Shown here: piece after piece, positions 1 to 8,445 of the stretch
Numbering within the stretch: the stretch's first letter is position 1
Layout: the number at the start of each line of letters is the position of its first letter
Source of the DNA: SAR324 cluster bacterium REDSEA-S27_B3
Lineage (GTDB): Bacteria; SAR324; NAC60-12
Reading direction: 5' to 3'
NCBI GenBank assembly: GCA_001627865.1
Contig: LUQO01000016.1
Coordinates: forward strand, 62,001-126,000
DNA length: 64,000 nt
Position numbers and translations under genes: made by a program
Notes under the pieces: model-generated
The model's database searches: none
Seen by the model: the letters and a program-made list of their open reading frames with translations, nothing else
What the model was told of the DNA's origin: nothing

Positions 1-2
1 CA

Positions 3-599
3 ATAACGATTTCCCAATACAAACCAATCCTTAGCGGTTACGCTAAGTTTTTCACTGTCAATAATGCTACTGCAGGAGCTGATGTGATCGTGGTGCTTTC
101 TGGTGGAAAAGACACCAGAATACCTCACGCAATAAATTTGTATTCCGAAGGCTTTGCTCCACGAATCCTGCTGACCGATGAAAAAAAGAGAAATATCCGT
201 TTCGTTCATCTGTTTCCCACCAATCAGGAGATAGCTCAGGCCATGATTGACGAACTTGAGATGAATATTCCAGTTATGACAATTCCCTCTCTTAAAGGCG
301 GTGCGACATCAACTTTTGATGAAGCATATGATTTACTAAAGTTTTGTCAAAAAAAGAGATTTCGACACTTAATTCTTGTTACAGATGCTTTTCACACACG
401 TCGTGCCTACCATGCTTTTCAAACTGTTTTTGAAAATACAGAAATTCGGATAGAAATGTCTGCCGCATCAAACGAAATTTTTAATGAAAACAATTGGTGG
501 ACTTCTGATCAGGGTATTTCTGCTTATGTTTTAGAAAGCATCAAGTATCCTGTTTATCTGCTTTCCTCAAGTAACGTAACTTTCATCCGAAACGACTAG
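3..599 (+). CDS. YdcF/SanA-like DUF218 protein, 5' partial
   Basis: The reading frame is open from the left window edge to the stop at 597-599, so the gene starts upstream and is seen only in part. The first GTG inside the window (84) is not the true start: the preceding frame already reads like the family's lead-in to the first conserved strand. DUF218 features seen: a VVLSGG strand, an R-x2-H-A-x2-LY helix, a strand ending LLTDE, and a T-F-D-E-A helix start. The family is envelope-associated (SanA, ElyC, YdcF) and the substrate is usually unknown. The stop overlaps the next gene's GTG by one base, suggesting co-translation. Confidence 0.75.
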   Translation: MTISQYKPILSGYAKFFTVNNATAGADVIVVLSGGKDTRIPHAINLYSEGFAPRILLTDEKKRNIRFVHLFPTNQEIAQAMIDELEMNIPVMTIPSLKGGATSTFDEAYDLLKFCQKKRFRHLILVTDAFHTRRAYHAFQTVFENTEIRIEMSAASNEIFNENNWWTSDQGISAYVLESIKYPVYLLSSSNVTFIRND

Positions 600-1033
600 T
601 GATAGAAAAACCTCTCTTAATTCGACCTTTTCAAAAAGATGATGAAGACGCATTAGTCTTGTTGTGGCAAATTTGTGAATTAACAGTACCATGGAATAAT
701 CCATATAAAGACATTGCCAGAAAGCTTGAGTTACAGGCTGAGCTGTTTTTGGTGGGATATCTGGAAAACCGTTTAGTTGCTTCAGTGATGGGTGGTTATG
801 AAGGACACCGAGGATGGATAAATTATTTTGCGGTACATCCGGAATTTCAAAAGAAGGGTTACGGAAAGCAGCTCATGGACTCTATTGAAAAAGGACTTCG
901 TAAGATGGGGTGTCCTAAAATCAATTTACAGATTCGTGCAGGTAACGATAAGGTTTTGACATACTATCAAAATCTTGGATTTGTAGAGGATAAGGTCATC
1001 AGTATGGGGAAAAGACTTGTAGATGACCAGTAA
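599..1033 (+). CDS. ypeA: GNAT N-acetyltransferase, YpeA type
   Basis: This is a 144-residue single-domain GNAT acetyltransferase. The segments W-N-N-P-Y-x-D-I near residue 30, S-V-M-G-G-Y-E-G-H-R-G near 65 and V-H-P-E-F-Q-K-K-G-Y-G-K near 80 (the acetyl-CoA pyrophosphate loop), and the ending G-K-R-L-V-D-D, follow Escherichia coli YpeA closely. The acceptor substrate of YpeA is not known to me. The GTG start at 599 shares one base with the upstream stop, so translation is probably coupled. The alternative is a generic GNAT protein. Confidence 0.85.
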   Translation: MIEKPLLIRPFQKDDEDALVLLWQICELTVPWNNPYKDIARKLELQAELFLVGYLENRLVASVMGGYEGHRGWINYFAVHPEFQKKGYGKQLMDSIEKGLRKMGCPKINLQIRAGNDKVLTYYQNLGFVEDKVISMGKRLVDDQ

Positions 1034-1082
1034 TAATGTTAGACAAAAGATAATTAATCATACTCTTAATTTGAGATAATCT

Positions 1083-2039
1083 ATGCCTGAATTGATAATG
1101 AGTACCGTATTTATTGTTGGCGGACTCATTTTACTTTTTTTTGGAGCAGACTGGCTGGTCAAAGGTGCGGTGACACTTGCACTGCTTTTGGGGTTAAGTC
1201 CTCTGATTGTTGGGCTAACAGTTGTAGCTCTGGGAACAAGTTTGCCGGAAGCGCTTGTCAGTGTACAGGCTGCCTTAGGAAATCAAGGTGGGATAGCACT
1301 TGGTAATGTTATAGGATCAAATATCCTTAATATAGCCTTAATTCTGGGACTATCTGCTTTGATACAACCACTAAAAGTTGATTCACATCTGGTTAAGGCC
1401 GATGTTCCACTGCTTGCTGGAGCATCATTTTTACTGCTTGTTTTGCTGGAAGATTTACACATTTCACGTATGGAAGGAGCATTTTTACTGCTTTGTATTT
1501 TTGGTTACGTGGCTGGGAACATCATGACCGTTAAAAGAACTTCTCCGGAAGAGGATCAAATAGAAGGCATGGAAATTCCGGAAGATCCAGGCAAGCATTT
1601 GATGCGGGACATAGGGCTGTTAATTCTTGGTTTGGTAACACTGGCATTTGGTTCAGAATTTCTTGTTTCCGGGGCAGTTGACCTTGCCAGACTTTGGGGA
1701 TTAAGCGAAGCATTAATTGGTCTGACTATTGTTTCAATTGGAACAGGTACTCCGGAACTGGCAACAGCTCTTATGGCTGCTTACCGGAAGACTGCTGACA
1801 TTGCGATAGGAAATGCTGTAGGTTCTAATCTGTTTAACATCATGTTTGTAGTAGGCATTGCCGGTCTGATTGCTCCAATGGACGCCAACGGCATTAAATC
1901 CTCTGACCTTTACGTGATGTTAGGTCTGGCAATTCTGCTACTTCCTACTGTGTGGACAGGCCATGTTCTTGACCGCAAGGAAGGATTTCTTTTTCTGGCG
2001 ATTTATGTTTGCTACATTTATTACCTTTTGCCTGTGTGA
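1083..2039 (+). CDS. Calcium/sodium antiporter, CaCA family (YrbG-like)
   Basis: This 318-residue inner-membrane protein has about ten hydrophobic segments in two homologous halves. Each half carries an alpha-repeat: VALGTSLPEALVS near residues 48-60 and IGTGTPELATALMAA near 215-230, each with the ion-binding G-T-S/G-x-P-E core. Each is followed by an I/A-x-G-N-x-x-G-S-N-x-x-N-I segment. This is the bacterial K+-independent Na+/Ca2+ exchanger layout. It probably exports Ca2+ in exchange for a monovalent cation; the exact ions are inferred. Two acidic stretches in the central loop (PEEDQIEGMEIPEDP) separate the halves. It may be co-transcribed with the two genes before it. Confidence 0.88.
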   Translation: MPELIMSTVFIVGGLILLFFGADWLVKGAVTLALLLGLSPLIVGLTVVALGTSLPEALVSVQAALGNQGGIALGNVIGSNILNIALILGLSALIQPLKVDSHLVKADVPLLAGASFLLLVLLEDLHISRMEGAFLLLCIFGYVAGNIMTVKRTSPEEDQIEGMEIPEDPGKHLMRDIGLLILGLVTLAFGSEFLVSGAVDLARLWGLSEALIGLTIVSIGTGTPELATALMAAYRKTADIAIGNAVGSNLFNIMFVVGIAGLIAPMDANGIKSSDLYVMLGLAILLLPTVWTGHVLDRKEGFLFLAIYVCYIYYLLPV

Positions 2040-2053
2040 TACACAAATTTTTC
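2033..2053 (+). terminator. Weak intrinsic terminator after the antiporter gene
   Basis: A 5-bp stem TGTGT/ACACA with loop GAT overlaps the stop codon and is followed by AATTTTT. It lies in the 46-bp gap between two convergent genes. The stem is short, so this is a tentative call. Confidence 0.3.
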
Positions 2054-2085
2054 TTCATTTCTTTTCAAACTAACTCCTTTTATTC

Positions 2086-3375
2086 TCACAATTTATTCAA
2101 AGCCTGATCAAGATCTTTAATAAGGTCTTCAGCACATTCAATTCCAATAGAAAGACGAATTACTTCAGGGCCTGCGTTTGCCGCGATGCGCTGTTCTTCA
2201 GTAAGTTGACGATGTGTGGTCGATGCGGGATGCAGGATCAGTGAACGGGTATCACCAATATTGGCAACATGACTGAACAATTCAACTGACTCAAGAAGTT
2301 TTAAACCGCTTTCATATCCGCCTTTTACTCCGAAAGAAAAAACAGAACCTGTTCCGTCAGGCATATATTTTTTACCAAGCTCATAATATGGGCTTGATTC
2401 AAGACCGGCATGAGAAACCCACTCAACTTTGTTATGGCTTTCAAGAAATTTTGCTACATCCAGTCCGTTGGAACAGTGCCGCTCAATTCTCAGTGGCAGG
2501 GTTTCAATTCCGTTAAGTGTAATCCAGGCATTCATGGGAGACTGCGTGCAGCCAAGATCACGCAAACTTACAGCATGACTGTACATAGTATAAGCGAGGT
2601 CACCAAAAGTTTCTGCGAAGGTAAGTCCATTATATTCTGCTGAGGGCGTACTCAAACTTGGATATTTAGAGTTCCCCAGCCATGGGAATTTCCCGGAATC
2701 AATCACCACTCCGCCTACGGCGTTTCCTTGTCCGGAAAGATATTTGGTTGTTGAATGCACGACCAGATCGGCACCCCATTCCAAAGGCTGAGATAAAAAG
2801 GGAGTTGCCAGTGTGTTGTCCACAACTAGTGGGACTTCTGCCTCATTTGCTACTTTGGCAATTGCTTCAAGATCCGCAACAATTCCTCCAGGGTTTGCCA
2901 GGTTTTCAATAAAAATTGCCCTCGTTTTTTCAGTGACTGCTTTACGAAAAGATTCCGGATCGTCAGTGTTGGCAAATACTGCTTTCCAGCCAAATTTCTG
3001 GTAGCTTTTTCCCATTAAATTAATTGTGCCGCCATAAACTTTGTCCGCAACAACCACCTCCATTCCTGGAGACATTAACGGAAACAGGGCTAGTGTTTCT
3101 GCCGCGTGTCCTGAAGAAGTAACGGTCCCGCCTCTGCCTCCTTCCAAGGTTGCAAGTTTTTCTTCCAATGCGGCAACCGTAGGGTTCGTTAGACGAGAAT
3201 AGATGAACCCCGGAGCTTGAAGGTTAAATAATGAAGCAGCATGGTCTGCGTCATCAAAGACATAAGATGTTGTCTGGTAAATCGGAAATGAACGAGCACC
3301 TGTGGCTGGATCAGGAGCAGTTCCTGCATGTACAGCAAGTGTGTTGAAACCGTAATTTGGATGCAGCTTTCTCAT
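2086..3375 (-). CDS. metY: O-acetylhomoserine sulfhydrylase
   Basis: PLP enzyme of the Cys/Met metabolism family, 429 residues, the usual length for MetY. It makes homocysteine (or methionine) from O-acetylhomoserine and sulfide (or methanethiol) in the cytoplasm. Visible features: F-x-T-L-A-V-H-A-G at the N-terminus, phosphate-binding Y-S-R-L-T-N-P-T near 59-66, S-S-G-H-A-A near 87-92, VDNTLATP near 185-192, and the Schiff-base lysine K211 in V-H-S-T-T-K-Y. Its ATG overlaps the upstream stop as TGATG, so it is translationally coupled to the CoA-binding protein gene. Confidence 0.93.
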   Translation of the reverse strand: MRKLHPNYGFNTLAVHAGTAPDPATGARSFPIYQTTSYVFDDADHAASLFNLQAPGFIYSRLTNPTVAALEEKLATLEGGRGGTVTSSGHAAETLALFPLMSPGMEVVVADKVYGGTINLMGKSYQKFGWKAVFANTDDPESFRKAVTEKTRAIFIENLANPGGIVADLEAIAKVANEAEVPLVVDNTLATPFLSQPLEWGADLVVHSTTKYLSGQGNAVGGVVIDSGKFPWLGNSKYPSLSTPSAEYNGLTFAETFGDLAYTMYSHAVSLRDLGCTQSPMNAWITLNGIETLPLRIERHCSNGLDVAKFLESHNKVEWVSHAGLESSPYYELGKKYMPDGTGSVFSFGVKGGYESGLKLLESVELFSHVANIGDTRSLILHPASTTHRQLTEEQRIAANAGPEVIRLSIGIECAEDLIKDLDQALNKL

Positions 3376-3872
3376 CAGAATCTCCGCCTTTTTGTAGTGA
3401 TAACTCCGGTGTTGAATCCGTTCCAGCCAAGCTCCCCAAAAAGTCGGGCATACTCGATTTTTGGACAGCGATTCATCACAACCGTCATTCCTGCATCTTC
3501 TGCTAATTTTGCGGCGTCATCGTTACGTATTTCCAATTGCATCCAGAAAACTTTTACCCCGAGCTTAATTGAATCTTCAACAAGTTGAGTTGCTTCTTTA
3601 GCAGGACGAAACATGTCCACCATGTCCACCGTTTCAGTGATTGAAGCAAGATCCTGATACACCGTTTGACCGTATATTTGTTCTCCTGCAACATTTTTAT
3701 TTACAGGGACAATATGGTACCCTTTCTGGGTCAGATACTTCATTACAAAATTACTGGGACGTTTCCAGTTCATGCTGGCGCCAACCATGGCAATGTTCCG
3801 GACACTTCTGAGGATATCTCGTATGTAGGAATCAGGATAAGAGTTGTGATTATTGATCACAGAATCAGGCAT
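3375..3872 (-). CDS. CoA-binding domain protein (YccU-like)
   Basis: A 165-residue Rossmann-type CoA_binding protein. Features: N-I-A-M-V-G-A-S near residues 26-33 (nucleotide-binding turn), K-R-P-S-N-F-V-M-K-Y-L, then Y-H-I-V-P-V-N-K-N, and later V-F-W-M-Q-L-E-I-R-N and V-V-M-N-R-C-P-K-I-E-Y, all typical of the family that resembles the succinyl-CoA synthetase alpha N-domain. Its biochemical role is unknown to me. It is fused by overlap to metY, a pairing recurrent in bacteria, which suggests a link to sulfur amino-acid or acyl-CoA metabolism. No clear Shine-Dalgarno precedes the ATG. Confidence 0.82.
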   Translation of the reverse strand: MPDSVINNHNSYPDSYIRDILRSVRNIAMVGASMNWKRPSNFVMKYLTQKGYHIVPVNKNVAGEQIYGQTVYQDLASITETVDMVDMFRPAKEATQLVEDSIKLGVKVFWMQLEIRNDDAAKLAEDAGMTVVMNRCPKIEYARLFGELGWNGFNTGVITTKRRRF

Positions 3873-3903
3873 GTTTGTGGATATATTTAAGGGATTATCA
3901 GCA

Positions 3904-3916
3904 GTCCATGATGGAC
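3904..3916. promoter_or_regulatory. Perfect palindrome upstream of the CoA-binding/metY operon
   Basis: GTCCAT-G-ATGGAC is a 13-bp perfect palindrome about 32 bp upstream of the operon's first ATG. The position fits an operator near the transcription start, but no cognate regulator is visible here. Confidence 0.25.
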
Positions 3917-4128
3917 ACCGTAGCAGAAAAATCCTGGATCATGCAAGAAAATTCAGATGGGCCTAATCTGTTTTGATTGTTGTGGAGAGAAAACAGGCAG
4001 ATAAATAATTATTTAGATTAAATGTACAAGGAAGTGAAATAATCAGCGACAAGAAATTATTATTTAAGAATGTTTCCTGGGATCATTTCTAAAAATTTTG
4101 TAATTTGAAAGCATAATGCTGAGATAAT

Positions 4129-4326
4129 TTACTCCCAAATCATATCCGCAATCTTCCCTATCCCATCCCATTTTTCAGTAAGTGCCGCGGATCTTCCGGT
4201 TTCGACTCTTTGTGAAGGGACTGTAAAATTGGGGGCTTCAAATGTTTGTTTGCCGAAAAAAAAGACAAACAGGGTGATCGAAACAACTGCAACTGCAAAT
4301 GCAATAAGTACAATCCGAATCTTCAA
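4129..4326 (-). CDS. Small single-pass membrane or exported protein
   Basis: A 65-residue protein with a TTG start. The start is supported by a strong AGGAGG ribosome-binding site (+ strand 4331-4336) four bases upstream. Residues 1-24 are a short basic N-terminus followed by a hydrophobic stretch ending in FVFFFG, so it is an uncleaved signal anchor or signal peptide. The rest is soluble and ends D-G-I-G-K-I-A-D-M-I-W-E. I recognise no family. It is flanked by intergenic DNA on both sides and seems monocistronic. The good RBS plus signal segment argue that it is real. Confidence 0.5.
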   Translation of the reverse strand: MKIRIVLIAFAVAVVSITLFVFFFGKQTFEAPNFTVPSQRVETGRSAALTEKWDGIGKIADMIWE

Positions 4327-4734
4327 TCTACCTCCTTGATGGAAGAGTAGTGAATTATTTAAAAAAATTGATCAACAGGAAGGTAGTTGTCTGTCCCAAC
4401 ATTTTGGATTATTACCTGTCAATTACCTACCATTCAATTTCAATTTTATACCTATTAAAACTGTAGTCAAACCAAAATTATTTTTTAAAAAGTGTTGGTC
4501 TATAATCCAAATCTAACTAAAGTTAATTTTTTCCCTTGAGAAAAATAAATGTTGCTGTGATCATAAACGGTTTGTTTGGGTCATTTCAATTTAATTGAGA
4601 CTTTTTTTAAACGGGTAAATTTAAAAACACACAGAAATAAATATTTATAAAAATAGATAATTATGGCTGGTCATGCAGTACACAAATTACACTGATGAGA
4701 AAATCAAGAAACTAAATAACACAAGAAAAAACTA
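4327..4734. other. AT-rich intergenic region
   Basis: This 408-bp divergent gap separates the small membrane-protein gene (-) from the glutamine-synthetase-like gene (+). It contains A/T tracts but no convincing ORF, RNA gene or strong hairpin. Promoters for both neighbours must lie here, but I cannot place them reliably. Confidence 0.4.
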
Positions 4735-6111
4735 ATGAATGTTACCGGAATGATTACGATTGATGAGTTGAAAAGACAGGTAGAAACAGGCGAGATAGAC
4801 ACTGTTGTCGTGGCCTTTACAGATTTGTATGGTCGTTTTATGGGAAAGCGTTTTGATGCTGAATTTTTTATTGAAGATGCAGTTGAGAATGGTACCCATG
4901 GCTGTGATTACCTGGTCACAGTCGATATGGAAATGGAGCCTGTTTCCGGATATGAATATTCAAACTGGGAACGCGGCTACGGGGATTTTCATCTTGTCCC
5001 TGACTTTGACACGATGCGTAAAGCAAGTTGGCTTGACCGCAGCGCTATGGTGCTTTGTGATGTAAAAGATAATAAAACTCATGAATTAACAAATGTTGCA
5101 CCACGCTCAATGCTGCGAAGTCAGATTGATGCTGCGGATAAAATGGGTTTTTCAGCAAAAGCTGGTTCTGAACTGGAATATTTTATCTTTCAAAATTCTT
5201 TTCAGGAAGCAGCCGAAAATGGATATTCAGAATTGAAACCCGCTGGCTGGTACATTGAGGATTATCATATCCTTCAGGGGACAAGAGAGGAAAATTATAA
5301 CGGAGCAGTGCGCAGACATCTGAGGGATTCCGGGGTTCCCGTAGAAAACTCTAAGGGCGAGTGGGGAAAGGGGCAGCATGAATTGAATGTGCGCTATTCT
5401 GATATTCTGACTATGGCGGATCGTCACGCAATTTACAAACAATGCCTTAAAGAAGTTGCTGACCAGCAGGATATAAGTGTAACTTTCATGTCAAAATACA
5501 AAGATGGTCATGCCGGATCAAGCTGTCATATTCACCTCAGTTTATGGTCAAGTGAAGAAAATGCCTTCCCGGGAAGTCTGATAGAGGGGCCTGTTGAATG
5601 TTCAGAAACATTTCGCTGGTTTCTTGGCGGATGGATATCACACATGCGTGAATTGATGGTGTTTTATGCACCAACAATAAACTCATACAAACGCTATGAA
5701 TTCCAATCGTGGGCGCCCACAAGGATTGCGTGGTGTCACGATAACCGCACTGCAGGTTTCAGGGTTGTCGGTCATGGACCAAGTTTAAGAATTGAATGCA
5801 GAATTCCTGGAGCTGACTGTAATCCATACCTCGCATATACTGCGGCTTTGGCCTCAGGTTTGGACGGCATACGGAACAAAATTGAACCACCACCAATGTT
5901 CGTGGGTGATGTTTATACTGCAGAAGATCTTCCTGAAGTTCCCAGGACACTCAGGGAGGCTCTTACCTCATTTGAGCAGAGTGAATTTGCAGAATTGACT
6001 TTTGGAAAAGAGGTACATCAGCACTACATACATTTTTTTCGCACCGAAGTGGAAGCGTATGAAGCAGCTGTTACCGATTGGGAATTAAAACGTTATTTTG
6101 AAAGAATTTAA
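4735..6111 (+). CDS. Glutamine synthetase family protein (GlnA/PuuA-like)
   Basis: A 458-residue protein of the glutamine synthetase fold. An N-terminal beta-grasp (V-V-V-A-F-T-D-L-Y-G-R-F-M-G-K-R near 24-39) precedes the catalytic domain with K-A-G-S-E-L-E-Y-F-I-F near 142-152 (metal-binding Glu), G-Q-H-E-L-N-V near 220, S-S-C-H-I-H-L-S near 262, and N-R-T-A-G-F-R-V near 340. The divergent spacing and an SDR dehydrogenase neighbour favour a gamma-glutamyl-amine/polyamine ligase-type paralog over the main ammonium-assimilating enzyme. The amine substrate is not decidable from sequence. The first ATG is weakly served by ribosome-binding sequence; M6 is an alternative start. Confidence 0.82.
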   Translation: MNVTGMITIDELKRQVETGEIDTVVVAFTDLYGRFMGKRFDAEFFIEDAVENGTHGCDYLVTVDMEMEPVSGYEYSNWERGYGDFHLVPDFDTMRKASWLDRSAMVLCDVKDNKTHELTNVAPRSMLRSQIDAADKMGFSAKAGSELEYFIFQNSFQEAAENGYSELKPAGWYIEDYHILQGTREENYNGAVRRHLRDSGVPVENSKGEWGKGQHELNVRYSDILTMADRHAIYKQCLKEVADQQDISVTFMSKYKDGHAGSSCHIHLSLWSSEENAFPGSLIEGPVECSETFRWFLGGWISHMRELMVFYAPTINSYKRYEFQSWAPTRIAWCHDNRTAGFRVVGHGPSLRIECRIPGADCNPYLAYTAALASGLDGIRNKIEPPPMFVGDVYTAEDLPEVPRTLREALTSFEQSEFAELTFGKEVHQHYIHFFRTEVEAYEAAVTDWELKRYFERI

Positions 6112-6133
6112 TTAAATAAAGGAGAATTATCTT

Positions 6134-6907
6134 ATGAGATTAGAGAACAAAGTCGCCCTGATCACCGGGGCCGCAAGTGGAATTGGTAAAGAAACAACGC
6201 TGCTTTTCGCAAGTGAAGGAGCAAAAATCGTGGCAGCAGATCTTAATGATTCCGAAGGTCAGAAAACAATTTCAGAAATCAAATCTGCTGGAGGCGATGC
6301 AATTTATGTTAATGCAGATGTGTCTAAAGCAGTTGATTGTGAAAACATGATAAATTCAGCTGAAGAGCAATTTGGAAAATTGAATGTGCTGTTTAACAAT
6401 GCGGGAATCATGGACAGCAGGGATGATAATTCACAGGTCACAGAAGAAGAAGTCTGGGATTTGACAATGGCAATCAATCTCAAGGGCGTTTTTCTGGGAT
6501 GCAAATTTGGAATACCAGCAATGCAGCGTGCAGGAGGAGGTTCTATTATCAATACAGCATCTTTTGTGGGACTGATGGGTGCAGCAACTCCGCAGGTTGC
6601 CTACACAGCCAGCAAGGGGGGGGTAATATCTCTTACTCGTGAATTAGCAGTGATTCATGCCCGGGAAAACATCAGAGTCAATGCTCTTTGTCCGGGACCT
6701 TTAAGGACAGAATTGCTGATGAAATTTCTGGACACGGAAGCAAAAAAACAGAGACGTTTAGTGCACATTCCAATGGGGCGTTTCGGAGAAGCAAAGGAAA
6801 TGGCAAAGGCAGCTTTGTTCCTGGCTTCCGATGAATCATCTTATACTACAGGAGCGGAGTTTGTAGTTGACGGTGGGATTACCTCAGCTTATGTCACTCC
6901 TGAGTAA
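6134..6907 (+). CDS. SDR-family NAD(P)-dependent oxidoreductase
   Basis: A classical short-chain dehydrogenase of 257 residues. It has the cofactor motif TGAASGIG at 11-18, acidic D36 after the second strand (favouring NAD over NADP), NNAG at 88-91, and the catalytic S143, Y157 and K161. The G-P-L-R-T-E substrate-loop and a V-V-D-G-G-I end are standard. An AAAGGAG ribosome-binding site sits about 9 bases before the ATG, only 22 bp after the glutamine-synthetase-like gene, so the two form an operon. The substrate is unknown; a role in oxidising the alcohol or aldehyde product of the neighbouring pathway is inference. Confidence 0.85.
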   Translation: MRLENKVALITGAASGIGKETTLLFASEGAKIVAADLNDSEGQKTISEIKSAGGDAIYVNADVSKAVDCENMINSAEEQFGKLNVLFNNAGIMDSRDDNSQVTEEEVWDLTMAINLKGVFLGCKFGIPAMQRAGGGSIINTASFVGLMGAATPQVAYTASKGGVISLTRELAVIHARENIRVNALCPGPLRTELLMKFLDTEAKKQRRLVHIPMGRFGEAKEMAKAALFLASDESSYTTGAEFVVDGGITSAYVTPE

Positions 6908-6912
6908 AAAAA

Positions 6913-8421
6913 TCATTCTCCCCATTTCTCTTTAACTGCCTCGCGATCAATTTGATTATTTTCGTAAGGCAGTTCATCCACGAAAATTACTTGTCGTGGT
7001 TTCTTAAAACCCGCAATCTGTGCACCTACAAAGTCACGAACTTCCTCAACAGACAGGTTTGAACCTGGAGTAAGCACACATATTGCTTTCACTGCCTCAC
7101 CCCAGGTTTTGTCTGGTACCCCAATCACGCTGCAGTCATTAATCTCAGCATGTTTCAGCAAAACTGTTTCAACTTCTCCGGGGTAAACGTTTTCTCCGCC
7201 GCTTTTAATCAGCTCCTTTTCTGCTTTTCGTTTGACATACCACAAGTATCCACCTTCATCAAATCGTCCTATGTCACCGGTGTGATGCCAGCCATTTCGC
7301 AGGGTGTGTGCTGTTGCTTCCGGCATGTTCCAGTATTCAAGAAAAACATTTTCTCCCCTCACCACAATTTCTCCTTCTTCTCCGGGAGACAGAATTTCAT
7401 TTGCATCATTCACAACTTCAACTGTGTTTATCAGTGAAGCACGTCCGGATGCTCCCGGACGTTCCGAAGCCGGGGATGCAGTCACAAAAGCAGTTGTTTC
7501 AGCTTGTCCGAATACTGTCCAGAATTCCGCACCTGTTTTTTCCTGCAAACGCTGAATATTTTCTGCTCCTTCAAGACCATAAACCAGTTTCAAACTTTCC
7601 AGTCCGGAACCGGATTCTTTTGCCGCATCAAGCACTCGTTCCAGCACTGGGGGGAAAGCACCGAAATATGTCAATTTTTCTGTGTCAATCAACTCAACAG
7701 CAAGTTTTTCATCAAATTGCTTTAGCAGTACATTTTTCCCGCCGCTGATGAAAGTCGCCCAGGCGGAAGTAAGTCCCATAACGTGATAAATCGGCAGGGC
7801 CACAAGGTGCCCTTTAATTGCTTCACGTCCAAAATGATGCAAATGAACGTCAGCAGAAGCGAACACGTTACGCTGACTGAGCAGGGCTCCTTTAGGAATC
7901 CCATCCACCGCGGCTGTAGGGATAATCAACCATCCATCATCCACAGCTGGCTGAGGCTCTGTAAGCGGTGAAGGATCTTCATCAAGCAATTGGTCAAATG
8001 AAGAAGACAGTACTGAGGCATCATCAATACTATACAATTGACGATGGATATGCAGATCACGCAGCTGATCAGCCTGCTGTTCGTAACTCTTCTGAAAAAT
8101 TAAAGCTTTCGGTTCTGCCTGTTCAAGCATTTTGTGCATTTCTTCAGCGCTTGTGCGTGTGTTTAAACATACTGTGATAACACCAATTCGTGTGCATGCT
8201 GCAAGCAGCAGCGCGTATTCTGCACAGTTGTTCAAAAGAACTGCTATCCTGTCGCCTTTCTCAAAACCTGTATTCAACAGACCTCTTGCCAGTGAATTTA
8301 CATGAAAGGGCACTTCTCCATAAGTGAGACGTAAATCACCCGACACAAGCGCAATTTCATCGGAAAAATTACGCGCATTATTCAATATGCAATCATAAAT
8401 AGAATGTTCTCTCAGGGACAT
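6913..8421 (-). CDS. AMP-binding acyl-CoA synthetase
   Basis: An ANL-superfamily acyl-CoA ligase of 502 residues. It would activate a carboxylic acid to acyl-AMP and then acyl-CoA. Adenylate-forming motifs: a divergent P-loop PTAAVDGIPKGALLS in place of the usual S-G-T-T-G-x-P-K-G, V-F-G-Q-A-E-T-T (A5-like), Y-W-N-M-P-E-A-T and G-W-H-H-T-G-D-I-G (A7), K-S-G-G-E-N-V-Y-P-G-E-V-E (A8 hinge), and a C-terminal region where the usual P-x-x-x-x-G-K lysine is not obvious (N-N-Q-I-D-R-E). The TAAV variant P-loop is known from one ligase subgroup. AAGGA precedes the ATG. It sits 24 bp downstream of mpl. Confidence 0.85.
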   Translation of the reverse strand: MSLREHSIYDCILNNARNFSDEIALVSGDLRLTYGEVPFHVNSLARGLLNTGFEKGDRIAVLLNNCAEYALLLAACTRIGVITVCLNTRTSAEEMHKMLEQAEPKALIFQKSYEQQADQLRDLHIHRQLYSIDDASVLSSSFDQLLDEDPSPLTEPQPAVDDGWLIIPTAAVDGIPKGALLSQRNVFASADVHLHHFGREAIKGHLVALPIYHVMGLTSAWATFISGGKNVLLKQFDEKLAVELIDTEKLTYFGAFPPVLERVLDAAKESGSGLESLKLVYGLEGAENIQRLQEKTGAEFWTVFGQAETTAFVTASPASERPGASGRASLINTVEVVNDANEILSPGEEGEIVVRGENVFLEYWNMPEATAHTLRNGWHHTGDIGRFDEGGYLWYVKRKAEKELIKSGGENVYPGEVETVLLKHAEINDCSVIGVPDKTWGEAVKAICVLTPGSNLSVEEVRDFVGAQIAGFKKPRQVIFVDELPYENNQIDREAVKEKWGE

Positions 8422-8445
8422 TTTAATTCCTTTTTAAGTTTACTT

